Positions 1-5,138 of a stretch of DNA of 5,138 nt are shown piece by piece (position 1 is the first letter of the stretch; every line of letters starts with the position of its first letter). Source of the stretch: JACDAN01 sp046729215. Its GTDB lineage: Bacteria > Actinomycetota > Thermoleophilia > Gaiellales > Gaiellaceae. The position numbers and the translations under genes were made by a program. The stretch lies in contig JBKPGE010000265.1 in the NCBI GenBank assembly GCA_046729215.1, positions 1-5,138 on the forward strand. The letters are read 5' to 3'. The notes below the pieces were generated by a model that was not told where the DNA came from, made no database searches, and saw nothing but the letters and a program-made list of their open reading frames with translations.

Positions 1-776
1 GCGATCACGGCGAGGAAGGCCGCGATGGTCCAGAGCAGGAGCCAGACGAAGTGCGGCAGCGCAAGCAGCAGCCGGAAGAAGACGGTTAGCCGCGAGCGTC
101 TGAGGTCGTCCTCGACGGAGAGCCGAACGGGGTGCTCCGGGCCGGTCGCTGGAGGCTCCGCGGGATCGACGTCCGGGTAGCGATCGGTCAGGACGAAGAG
201 GTACGCGCCGACCTGAGCCAGAAACCGCAATCCGTAGGCCTGGAGGTCACGGAAGCCCTGCGGCATGCGCGCCGTCGCCACGCACGCGAACCAGGCGAAG
301 AAGGCAACCGTCGTCAGGATGCCGGGGCTCCAGGCGAAGAAGCGTTCGTTGTGGTCCCGTGCGAACCCGAAGACGGGCCGCTCGAAGGCAAACGCAAACA
401 TGAGCGCCGGAATGGCGAGAAAAAGCCGGAACGCGGTCACCCAGCGGCTCTGCGGCTCCGGTCCGTCGAAATCCGCGTCGACGGGATAGCCAGGCGCCCC
501 GAGAAATCCGGGATAGGGATTCGCCGCCAGGCCGAGGTATGCGAAGAGGTGAGTCGCGTAGCGCAGGTAGGCGGTGAGGAAGTTGAAGAGCCCCTGCGGA
601 GTTCGTCCTGTGATGAGCGTGGCGAACCAGTTCACGATGACCACGACCACGGCAGCGATCGTCCAGAGCCACAGCCAGATGAAGTGCGGGATGGCGAGGA
701 TGAGCCGCAGCAGGACCGTGAGTCGCGACCGCCGGAGGTCGTCCGAGACCACGACTCGCACGGGATGCTGAGCCAC
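1..776 (-). CDS. DUF4389 repeat membrane protein, C-terminus beyond window
   Basis: Partial gene: 258 residues are visible and the reading frame is still open at the window edge, so the C-terminus is missing. The start is GTG 776-774 (reads MAQHPVRV). No in-frame start lies further upstream, and a GGCGGA element lies about 11 bases before it, overlapping the end of the preceding gene. The protein is built from DUF4389-type modules. One begins at residue 4 with HPVRV, then DDLRRSRLTV, a hydrophobic run with AIPHFIWLWLWTIAA, and an ITGRTPQGLFNF segment. A degenerate module spans about 112-201 (FRLFLAIP, ARMPQGF, LFVLTDRYP). A third starts at 215 and closely repeats the first (HPVRLSVEDDLRRSRLTV). 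There are several membrane segments, near residues 21-50, 66-85, 115-131, 153-170, 183-197 and 232 onward. DUF4389 proteins are known in Actinobacteria but have no established function. It probably shares a transcript with the flavoprotein gene 8 bases upstream. The family call is good; the function is unknown. Confidence 0.8.
   Translation of the reverse strand, partial: MAQHPVRVVVSDDLRRSRLTVLLRLILAIPHFIWLWLWTIAAVVVVIVNWFATLITGRTPQGLFNFLTAYLRYATHLFAYLGLAANPYPGFLGAPGYPVDADFDGPEPQSRWVTAFRLFLAIPALMFAFAFERPVFGFARDHNERFFAWSPGILTTVAFFAWFACVATARMPQGFRDLQAYGLRFLAQVGAYLFVLTDRYPDVDPAEPPATGPEHPVRLSVEDDLRRSRLTVFFRLLLALPHFVWLLLWTIAAFLAVI
3..134 (-). repeat. Internal repeat copy 2 (DUF4389 module N-terminal part)
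   Basis: Encodes residues 215-258 of the same protein, the counterpart of residues 4-47. The remainder of this module lies outside the window, so its full length cannot be judged. Confidence 0.75.
636..767 (-). repeat. Internal repeat copy 1 (DUF4389 module N-terminal part)
   Basis: Encodes residues 4-47 of the DUF4389 protein. It aligns without gaps to residues 215-258. Shared blocks include HPVR, DDLRRSRLTV, PHF and LWTIAA. The similarity is also visible in the DNA, in the stretches coding for DDLRRSRLTV and for the hydrophobic helix. It reflects module duplication within one gene and is not a mobile repeat. Confidence 0.75.
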
Positions 777-784
777 GGCGCGGA

Positions 785-1255
785 TTATCCGCCGAAGTCG
801 AACCGGGTGGCGCTCTTGGCGTAATCGCGCTCGAGCCAGGCGAGCGCGCGTCGCGGCTGCAGCCGGAACCAGCCTTCGCCGTCTTCCGGGCGCCAGTCGT
901 ATTTCGCCTCGTAGGCGTCCGCCATGCGCTCGTCGAGCGCGAAGGGCGCGGCCTCGCCGGCGAGGATGACGACCTCGTCCCCGCTGTCCAGATGGATCAG
1001 GACGCGCGGGTCGCGCGCCAGGTTCCGTCCCTTGCGCGAGCGCGGGCTCGTGCTGAAGTGGACGGCTCCGTCGGCCCAGATGCCCCAGACGGGCGCGGCG
1101 TTGGGCGCCCCGTCCTCGCTACTCGTGACGATCCAATAGTTGCGCGCCGCCGCGAGCCGCTCGTCCGCCCAGCTCCAGGGCAGCATCCCTTCGCCGGTCT
1201 CTGCGATCCCGTAAGCGCCGGAGAACCCTGGCCTGCTCCGCTGCGGCTCGCTCAC
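785..1255 (-). CDS. Pyridoxamine 5'-phosphate oxidase-like split-barrel flavoprotein
   Basis: 156-residue soluble protein of the PNPOx-like split beta-barrel superfamily, whose members bind FMN or F420 and often act as oxidoreductases. The characteristic order is LPWSWADERL (25-34), NYWIVTS (39-45), then DGAPNAAPVWGIW (48-60), the strand HFSTS (66-70), and SRKGRNLARDPRVLIH (73-88), where the basic residues typically face the cofactor phosphate. The C-terminus has WFRLQPRRALAW (129-140) and ends SATRFDFGG. The GTG start at 1255-1253 (MSEPQRSRPG) is chosen because family similarity begins there. The frame stays open to an ATG at 1528, but that extra 91-residue N-terminus is antisense to the next gene, is Ser/Arg-rich and looks non-coding. 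The Shine-Dalgarno is weak (GAG about 10 bases upstream). Substrate and choice of FMN versus F420 cannot be told from sequence. It is first in an apparent two-gene transcript with the DUF4389 gene. Confidence 0.88.
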   Translation of the reverse strand: MSEPQRSRPGFSGAYGIAETGEGMLPWSWADERLAAARNYWIVTSSEDGAPNAAPVWGIWADGAVHFSTSPRSRKGRNLARDPRVLIHLDSGDEVVILAGEAAPFALDERMADAYEAKYDWRPEDGEGWFRLQPRRALAWLERDYAKSATRFDFGG

Positions 1256-1334
1256 GGCGGAAAGTCTCGCAGGACGCGAACGAGGCGGTATCCGCCCGTA
1301 GTTTCGACGCGAAAACCGCGGGTAAGCAGGCGCC
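1256..1334. promoter_or_regulatory. Divergent intergenic region, probable promoters both ways
   Basis: These 79 bases separate the starts of two divergent genes, so promoters for both should lie here. A possible plus-strand -10 is TAGTTT (1299-1304), with no clear -35; no convincing minus-strand box was found. The region holds two short perfect inverted repeats with 5-base arms and 3-base spacers, at 1284-1296 (GGCGG/CCGCC) and 1302-1314 (TTTCG/CGAAA). It also holds an exact direct repeat GACGCGAA at 1273-1280 and 1306-1313. All are short enough to arise by chance, so an operator is only a suggestion. Confidence 0.35.
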
Positions 1335-1613
1335 ATGGTAGGAGAGAGCAAGCAGACAACTGACCACGAGGAGATCCGGCGGTGGGTCGAAGAGCGCGGC
1401 GGCCGGCCCTCACGCGCGAAGAGCAGCGACATCCTCAGGATCGACTTCCGCGACCAGGACGAAGACCTCGAGGAGATCACCTGGGACGAGTTCTTTCGGA
1501 TCTTCGACGAGAGCGATCTCGCGTTCATCTACGAGGAAGAGACCTCGGAGGGCGCCGACGGTCGTTTCAACAAGTTCGTGAGCCGCACCCAGGTTCAGGC
1601 CACGACTCGGTAG
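1335..1613 (+). CDS. Small acidic conserved hypothetical protein (WVEERGG family)
   Basis: 92-residue, strongly acidic, soluble protein with no signal peptide or membrane segment. I recognise the pattern of a conserved small bacterial family: TTDHEEIRRWVEERGGRPSR near the N-terminus (8-27), LRIDF (34-38), LEEITWDEFFRIFDESDLAFIY (45-66), and GRFNKFVSR near the C-terminus (76-84). Members are sometimes labelled '1,4-alpha-glucan branching enzyme' in databases. At this length it cannot be that enzyme, and no biochemical function is known to me. Start ATG 1335 follows a weak GCAGG element four bases upstream, and the conserved region begins at about residue 8, so this start fits. Its stop (TAG 1611-1613) lies inside the 3' end of the convergent deacetylase gene. 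The coding call is strengthened by matching family blocks and by normal amino-acid composition. Confidence 0.78.
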   Translation: MVGESKQTTDHEEIRRWVEERGGRPSRAKSSDILRIDFRDQDEDLEEITWDEFFRIFDESDLAFIYEEETSEGADGRFNKFVSRTQVQATTR

Positions 1614-2230
1614 ACCTCGAAGACCTCGGCGTACTCGCGGTTGACGTTGACGCCGTGGGTGCGCGCCAGGTTCCATACGTATTCCGGATCGGAATAGCGC
1701 CGGTGTTGCTGTGACTCGTACTTCGCGAGCGCCGCGACCTTGCGCTCCAAATGCCCTTTCTCGAGCGAGACGTACGCCTGGTAGCCGAAATCGAAGTTGT
1801 TCCAGGGGATCTCGTAGCCGAGGATCGTCGTTCGCTTGAAGGCGCGTAGACCCTCGGCGGCAATCACCTGGTGATCCTGGTGGATGTCGCGAAGGCTCGG
1901 CTGGAGGACGGCGTCAGGCTGCCACTCGTCCCAGAGGGCAATCAGGAGCTCGAGGATCTCCTGTCGGTGCTCCGGGAACGTGCGCACCTCGTAGTCGTGG
2001 ACGACGAGCTGCTCCTCCGGGATCCCGAGCTCCGCCGTCGCATCCTTCACCTCCCGGGCGAGCGTGTCGGGCGGGAAGCCTTCCGGGAGCGAGCGGGTGG
2101 CGATCGAGAAGGCGACGTAGCGAACCTCCGTCCCGCCGTCGACGAGCCGGGCCAGCGTTCCCCCGCAGCCGAACTCTCCGTCGTCGGTGTGCGGGGCCAG
2201 TACGAGCACTCTCTTCCAGCCTTCGATCAT
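1595..2230 (-). CDS. PIG-L/LmbE family zinc-dependent deacetylase
   Basis: 211-residue cytoplasmic-type protein. The family removes acetyl groups from N-acetylglucosamine-type substrates; relatives include MshB (mycothiol), BshB (bacillithiol) and enzymes acting on glycolipids or antibiotics. Motif 1 is APHTDDGEFGCGG (12-24). By comparison with MshB, H14 and D17 should bind zinc and D16 be the general base. Motif 2 is DIHQDHQ (115-121), with H120 the third ligand and H117 the likely transition-state stabiliser. The C-terminal part, YESQQHRRY (171-179) to ARTHG (189-193) and YAEVFEVYR (200-208), is also typical. The usual Glu after the Asp pair is Gly here, a variant I believe occurs in a recognised subgroup, so activity is expected. 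Length is normal or slightly short. Start ATG 2230 has no clear Shine-Dalgarno, so the leader may be very short. Position next to glycan genes suggests a sugar substrate, but thiol or other small-molecule roles remain open. Confidence 0.92.
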   Translation of the reverse strand: MIEGWKRVLVLAPHTDDGEFGCGGTLARLVDGGTEVRYVAFSIATRSLPEGFPPDTLAREVKDATAELGIPEEQLVVHDYEVRTFPEHRQEILELLIALWDEWQPDAVLQPSLRDIHQDHQVIAAEGLRAFKRTTILGYEIPWNNFDFGYQAYVSLEKGHLERKVAALAKYESQQHRRYSDPEYVWNLARTHGVNVNREYAEVFEVYRVVA

Positions 2231-2274
2231 CGGAGCGGGACGTAGTATCGGCTCCTGGCATGGGCGAGGTAGGA
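2231..2274. promoter_or_regulatory. Very short divergent promoter region
   Basis: Only 44 bases separate the deacetylase ATG (2230, minus) from the chosen ligase ATG (2275, plus), so the two promoters must overlap each other or the genes. A TAGTAT hexamer at 2243-2248 fits a TAnnnT -10 for the plus strand. The same bases read on the minus strand give GATACT (2249-2244), 4 of 6 matches to TATAAT and only 13 bases before the deacetylase start. No convincing -35 was found on either side. The -10 assignment is tentative. Confidence 0.3.
2266..2274 (+). promoter_or_regulatory. Ribosome binding site deciding the ligase start
   Basis: GAGGTAGGA directly precedes ATG 2275. GAGG (2266-2269) lies five bases from that ATG, a good Shine-Dalgarno spacing. 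The in-frame ATG at 2260 has no such element ahead of it, so 2275 is preferred; the difference is five residues. Confidence 0.6.
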
Positions 2275-3771
2275 ATGTCGGAGCTGGCGGGCATCTTGGG
2301 GGCAGCCGGCGCCGCGCTCGTGCTCCTGGCGGGACGCCGAGTGACGCTCAATGCCGGCTTCGGGCTGATCGCCGTCGCGGAAGTCCTGCTCGCCGACCGT
2401 CGAGGAGTCTCGCCGACCCTCGTTGCCGCAGGGCTCGGCGGTCTGCTCGTCCTGGCCCTCGCCTCGTCGGTCTTCGTCCGCTACCCGACCTTCGTCATCC
2501 CCGCGCTAGTGCTGGCCGCGCCGTTCCGGCTGCCGCTCGACTTCGACCGCGAGAACCGCTTCTTGTTCGCCGTGGCCACCGGCGGCAAGCTCGGACGGCT
2601 GGTTCCGCTCTATGTCGTCCTCGCGGCAGCCGTGACCGCGTACCTTTGGCGTGTCCTTAGGGGAGTGGACGTCAAGCCCGTAGCGCGGCTGATCGCGTTA
2701 CCGGCCGCGGCGTTCCTCGCCTTCGCCTCGCTGTCGCTGCTCTGGACGCGCGACCTCGATGCGGGAAGCAACCTGCTCGCGTTCTTCCTTCTCCCCTTCG
2801 CCGCCTTGATCGCGGTCGCCGCCCGCGCCGAGCTGGCTCCCTGGCTCCCCAAGGCGCTCGCGTGGATCGCCATCGGGCTCGCGTCGGTCTTCGCGGCCAT
2901 CGGCCTCTGGCAGGAGGCGACCAAAGATCTCCTCTACTACAGCCCGCAGCTCGAGGTCGCCAACGCGTACTCGCCGTTCTTCCGCGTCACGTCGCTCTTC
3001 ACCGACCCGAGCCTCTACGGGCGCCACGTGGTGCTCGGCTTCGCCGTCCTGATCGTCGTTCTCTGGATGGGCCGGATCAACGTGTACCTCGCCGCCGGGC
3101 TGGCCGCCCTCCTCTTCGCAGGGCTCTACTTCTCATACTCGCAGACGAGCATGGCCTCGCTCTTCGCCGTCGCGTTCGTCGTCACGCTCGTCGCGGGCGA
3201 CAGGGTCGCGCGGCGGACGGTCGTCGTGGCTACCGCCGTGATGGTGCTCGCCGCGGCAGGCTTTCTGGCGGTCGGAGCGAAGGGTCAGTCCATCGGAGAC
3301 GTGACGAGCGGTAGATGGACGCGCGTGGATCGCACGGCGGACGTCGTGCGCGAGGCGCCGCTCCACGGAGTCGGGCTGGGCGCACAGCCGAAGGTCAGCA
3401 AGGAGCTCGCCGCGCAGCAGGATGCGCGAGAGGCCCGCTTCGTCTCCCACACGACCCCGCTGACCGTCGCCGCCGAGCTGGGGATCATCGGGCTCGCCAT
3501 CTACGCCTTCCTGCTCGCCGCCGCCGTGCGGATGATCCTCCTGTTGCGCCGGCGTGACTTCGCGCTTGCGCTCGGGCTCGGCGCCGTCCTCCTCGCCCTG
3601 TTCGTGCACGCCCTCGCCTACAGCGGGTTCTTCGAGGATCCGATCACGTGGCTGACACTGGGGATCGGCGCGGCGTACCTCGCCGCCCCGGTGCCGGCTC
3701 GGCAGCCCGCGTCGGCGACGGCGAAGTCGGAACCGGCGCGGGCCGGCGACCCGATCCCCAGCGTTCCTTGA
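2275..3771 (+). CDS. O-antigen ligase/polymerase-like membrane protein (Wzy_C)
   Basis: 498 residues from ATG 2275 (an alternative ATG at 2260 adds five). It is a multi-pass inner-membrane protein with roughly 11-13 hydrophobic segments. The Wzy_C/O-antigen-ligase family transfers or polymerises lipid-linked oligosaccharides on the outer face of the membrane. Diagnostic parts are FFRVTSLFTDPSLYG (235-249), with a candidate catalytic Arg at 237; FSYSQTSM (286-293) at the end of a helix; a large hydrophilic loop at about 336-390 containing GRWTRVDRTADVVREAPLHGVGLG-type sequence; and SHTTPLTVAAELGIIGL (391-407), with H392 the candidate conserved loop His. The Arg and His roles follow from analogy with WaaL and are inferred. 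The last 25 or so residues are Pro/Ala-rich and probably a cytoplasmic tail. Ligase, polymerase and other glycan-transfer roles cannot be separated from sequence. It overlaps the following glycosyltransferase gene by four bases, consistent with one transcript and coupled translation. Confidence 0.86.
   Translation: MSELAGILGAAGAALVLLAGRRVTLNAGFGLIAVAEVLLADRRGVSPTLVAAGLGGLLVLALASSVFVRYPTFVIPALVLAAPFRLPLDFDRENRFLFAVATGGKLGRLVPLYVVLAAAVTAYLWRVLRGVDVKPVARLIALPAAAFLAFASLSLLWTRDLDAGSNLLAFFLLPFAALIAVAARAELAPWLPKALAWIAIGLASVFAAIGLWQEATKDLLYYSPQLEVANAYSPFFRVTSLFTDPSLYGRHVVLGFAVLIVVLWMGRINVYLAAGLAALLFAGLYFSYSQTSMASLFAVAFVVTLVAGDRVARRTVVVATAVMVLAAAGFLAVGAKGQSIGDVTSGRWTRVDRTADVVREAPLHGVGLGAQPKVSKELAAQQDAREARFVSHTTPLTVAAELGIIGLAIYAFLLAAAVRMILLLRRRDFALALGLGAVLLALFVHALAYSGFFEDPITWLTLGIGAAYLAAPVPARQPASATAKSEPARAGDPIPSVP
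3768..3771 (+). promoter_or_regulatory. TTGA stop/start overlap, translational coupling
   Basis: The ligase stop TGA (3769-3771) shares two bases with the proposed glycosyltransferase start TTG (3768-3770). Such 4-base overlaps are typical of coupled genes in GC-rich bacteria. Lack of a clear Shine-Dalgarno before 3768 fits reinitiation by the terminating ribosome. Confidence 0.6.
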
Positions 3772-5111
3772 CGCGGCGCGAGGCGGGCGCCGTCCTCGGC
3801 GTCCTCGGCATCCTCGTCGCGGTGACCGTTCCGGAGCTCGGCTCGGGCGCCTGGCCGTTCAAGGTCTCGTCCGCTCAGACGACTGCGCAAGGCCCATTTA
3901 GCCTCCTCGTCAGAGCTGCGGATCGCGAGTGGGACGTGGCGTTGCTGCGCTCGGCGGCGCTCGCGGCCGGGCTGGCCGTCGCCGTCGCAGCAGCGGTGAT
4001 CCTCGCGGCGCGCGTAGCCCGGCCGTGGCTCGTCTATGCGGCGTGCGCTGTTGTCGTCGGGCTGCTCGTGCTGCCCGCCACCTTACTGCAGGTCGGGCTC
4101 CGGGATTCGACCGAGCCCTGGTACCACGTCAACGACTCGACGTACCAGATCGAGATCGCAGGCGACCTCCTGCTCGATGGGGAGGATCCCTACGGTCACG
4201 ACTACCGCGGCTCAGGCTTGGAGAAGTGGTATCCGGCCGCGGGGGCGGACCCGGACGTGCCGCAGGTCGCGCTCGACCACTTCGCCTACTTCCCCGGCAC
4301 GGTGCTCAGCGCGGCCGTCTGGCGCTTGTTGCCGAATCCAATCGACGACTACCGCCTCTTCGTCCTCCTCTGTACCCTCGCGCTCTTCTTCGCGGCCCTG
4401 CTCTTCGACGCTCCGCTTCCGTGGAAGCTCGCCGCAGGAGTGGCGCTGGCCGCGAACCCACTGGCGACTCGCGGTGCCTGGTTCGGGACGGCCGATGCCC
4501 CGAGCCTGCTCTTCACAGTCCTCGCGTTCGCGCTCGTGACCCGCACGCGCTACGTCCTCGCAGCGGCCAGCCTGGGCGTGGCCGTGCTGCTCAAGCAGTT
4601 CGCACTCGTCGCGCTGCCGTTTCTCGCCGTGATGATGCTGACGCGCGGCCTGGCGCGGCCGGTCCTCTACCGCGCCGCGGGGATCTTCGCGCTGGTGCTG
4701 GTCGTCGGGATCCTCCCCTTCGCCATCGCCGATCCCGGTGCCCTCTGGGACGACACGATCGCCTACGGCGCCCAGACCTACCGGATCGTCGGCTACGGGC
4801 TCTCCGGAGTCCTCCTGGAGATAGGGGTCCTTGACGACCGCTTCGGGTCGTATCCCTTCCTGCCGCTCGCGCTGCTCCTCTGGCTGCCGCTGACCGCGTG
4901 GCTCGTGTGGACGCAGTGGCGCTCGCGGCGGCTCTGGGTCGGGGCGGCCGGGTTTGCGGTCTCTATCTTCGCGCTGACGTACCTGGGCCGCGTGTTCCAG
5001 ACGTCCTATCTCATCTGGCCGCTGACCGCCGTCCTTGTTTCTTTCGTTTTGGCTTCTGCTTCTGCTGCTTCTGGCGAGCGGGATGAGCTCGATGCTTCGG
5101 CGCAAAGCTGA
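3768..5111 (+). CDS. GT-C membrane glycosyltransferase (DUF2029/GT87-like)
   Basis: 447 residues, with about 11 membrane segments. Start TTG 3768 is preferred: its TTGA overlaps the ligase stop (TGA 3769-3771), and it gives a short basic N-terminus (MTRREAGAV) leading straight into the first helix. An in-frame GTG at 3648 would add 40 Gly/Arg/Pro-rich residues that lie wholly within the ligase gene and look like shadow sequence. There is no good Shine-Dalgarno, so translation probably depends on termination of the upstream gene. GT-C enzymes use polyprenyl-phosphate sugars at the outer membrane face. Features seen: HVNDSTYQIEIAGDLL in the major outer loop (from 120), with D123 a candidate catalytic Asp; GEDPYGHDY (138-146); HFAYFPG (171-177); NPLATRGAWFGTADAPSLL (230-248); and LLKQFAL (274-280), as in DUF2029/GT87 mannosyltransferase-like proteins. 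The donor sugar is unknown. The last 30 or so residues use codons unlike the rest of the gene. Confidence 0.82.
   Translation: MTRREAGAVLGVLGILVAVTVPELGSGAWPFKVSSAQTTAQGPFSLLVRAADREWDVALLRSAALAAGLAVAVAAAVILAARVARPWLVYAACAVVVGLLVLPATLLQVGLRDSTEPWYHVNDSTYQIEIAGDLLLDGEDPYGHDYRGSGLEKWYPAAGADPDVPQVALDHFAYFPGTVLSAAVWRLLPNPIDDYRLFVLLCTLALFFAALLFDAPLPWKLAAGVALAANPLATRGAWFGTADAPSLLFTVLAFALVTRTRYVLAAASLGVAVLLKQFALVALPFLAVMMLTRGLARPVLYRAAGIFALVLVVGILPFAIADPGALWDDTIAYGAQTYRIVGYGLSGVLLEIGVLDDRFGSYPFLPLALLLWLPLTAWLVWTQWRSRRLWVGAAGFAVSIFALTYLGRVFQTSYLIWPLTAVLVSFVLASASAASGERDELDASAQS
5033..5073 (+). repeat. T-rich GCT/TCT codon tract at the gene's 3' end
   Basis: Within the glycosyltransferase gene, nearly every codon here ends in T or is TTG (CTT, GTT, TCT, GTT, TTG, then alternating GCT and TCT), while the gene otherwise favours G or C endings. 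The GCTTCT unit recurs, giving an imperfect microsatellite and a Ser/Ala run (ASASAAS) at the end of the last membrane segment. The frame remains open to the stop at 5109-5111. Confidence 0.55.
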
Positions 5112-5138
5112 AGATCCGCGAGCGGCCGACGATGTAGA
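5112..5138. other. Right-edge sequence with no recognisable feature
   Basis: These 27 bases follow the glycosyltransferase stop. They show no hairpin terminator, and the one ATG is followed directly by a TAG stop. A downstream gene may start outside the window. Confidence 0.4.

Noticed and set aside
132..824. Long plus-strand open frame of 230 codons
   Set aside because: It is antisense to the DUF4389 gene and the end of the flavoprotein gene, is dominated by Arg, Glu and Pro, and has no recognisable domain. It is typical shadow sequence in GC-rich DNA.
1256..1528. Extension of the flavoprotein frame up to ATG 1528
   Set aside because: Family similarity begins at GTG 1255. The upstream 91 codons cross the intergenic region and are antisense to the small acidic protein, with low-complexity Ser/Arg composition.
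1595..1613. Possible bidirectional terminator at the convergent gene ends
   Set aside because: No GC-rich hairpin with a T-run was found in or near the 19-base overlap.
2187..2660. Plus-strand frame overlapping the ligase start, Arg/Pro-rich
   Set aside because: Out-of-frame shadow of the ligase gene; no domain and strongly skewed composition.
3648..3767. Upstream extension of the glycosyltransferase from GTG 3648
   Set aside because: The 40 residues are Gly/Arg/Pro-rich, overlap the ligase C-terminus in another frame, and carry no membrane or family feature. TTG 3768 fits better.
5031..5073. Rho-utilisation site or triplex-forming tract
   Set aside because: The pyrimidine-rich tract is interrupted regularly by G and is T-rich rather than C-rich, so it fits neither a good rut site nor a clean mirror repeat.
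4212..5105. Minus-strand open frame of 297 codons opposite the glycosyltransferase
   Set aside because: Its translation is almost wholly Arg, Glu, Gln and Pro, the usual antisense product of a membrane-protein gene. The plus-strand frame shows clear family motifs.

Overview
The window is a gene-dense, very GC-rich stretch of bacterial chromosome. Genes overlap or sit close together, GTG and TTG starts occur, and third codon positions are mostly G or C. The gene families (DUF4389 membrane protein, a split-barrel pyridoxamine-oxidase-like flavoprotein, a small acidic 'WVEERGG' protein, Wzy_C ligase, GT-C glycosyltransferase) suggest an actinobacterial lineage, possibly Thermoleophilia (Gaiellales or Solirubrobacterales). 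That placement is inferred from gene content and base composition only. No rRNA, tRNA, CRISPR array, transposase or phage gene was seen.

Layout: (A) 1-1255, minus strand. A pyridoxamine 5'-phosphate oxidase-like protein (785-1255) is followed after 8 bases by a multi-pass protein with repeated DUF4389 modules. That second gene starts at GTG 776 and runs off the left edge. (B) 1335-1613, plus strand. A small soluble acidic protein is divergent from (A) across a 79-base gap. (C) 1595-2230, minus strand. A PIG-L/LmbE-type zinc deacetylase is convergent with (B), and their coding ends overlap by 19 bases. (D) 2275-5111, plus strand. A Wzy_C/O-antigen-ligase-like membrane protein is followed by a GT-C (DUF2029/GT87-like) membrane glycosyltransferase. 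The two are joined by a TTGA stop/start overlap and are divergent from (C) across only 44 bases. The last 27 bases hold nothing recognisable.

How the genes may work together: (C) and (D) have the components of an envelope-glycan module. The GT-C enzyme would add sugars from a polyprenyl-phosphate donor outside the membrane, the Wzy_C protein would polymerise or ligate lipid-linked glycan, and the deacetylase would act on an N-acetylated sugar or small molecule. (A) and (B) have no evident link to this beyond being neighbours. I found no convincing new system. The points most worth checking are the modular DUF4389 array, the abrupt T-rich codon shift at the end of the glycosyltransferase gene, the tight convergent overlap, and the very short divergent promoter space at 2231-2274.
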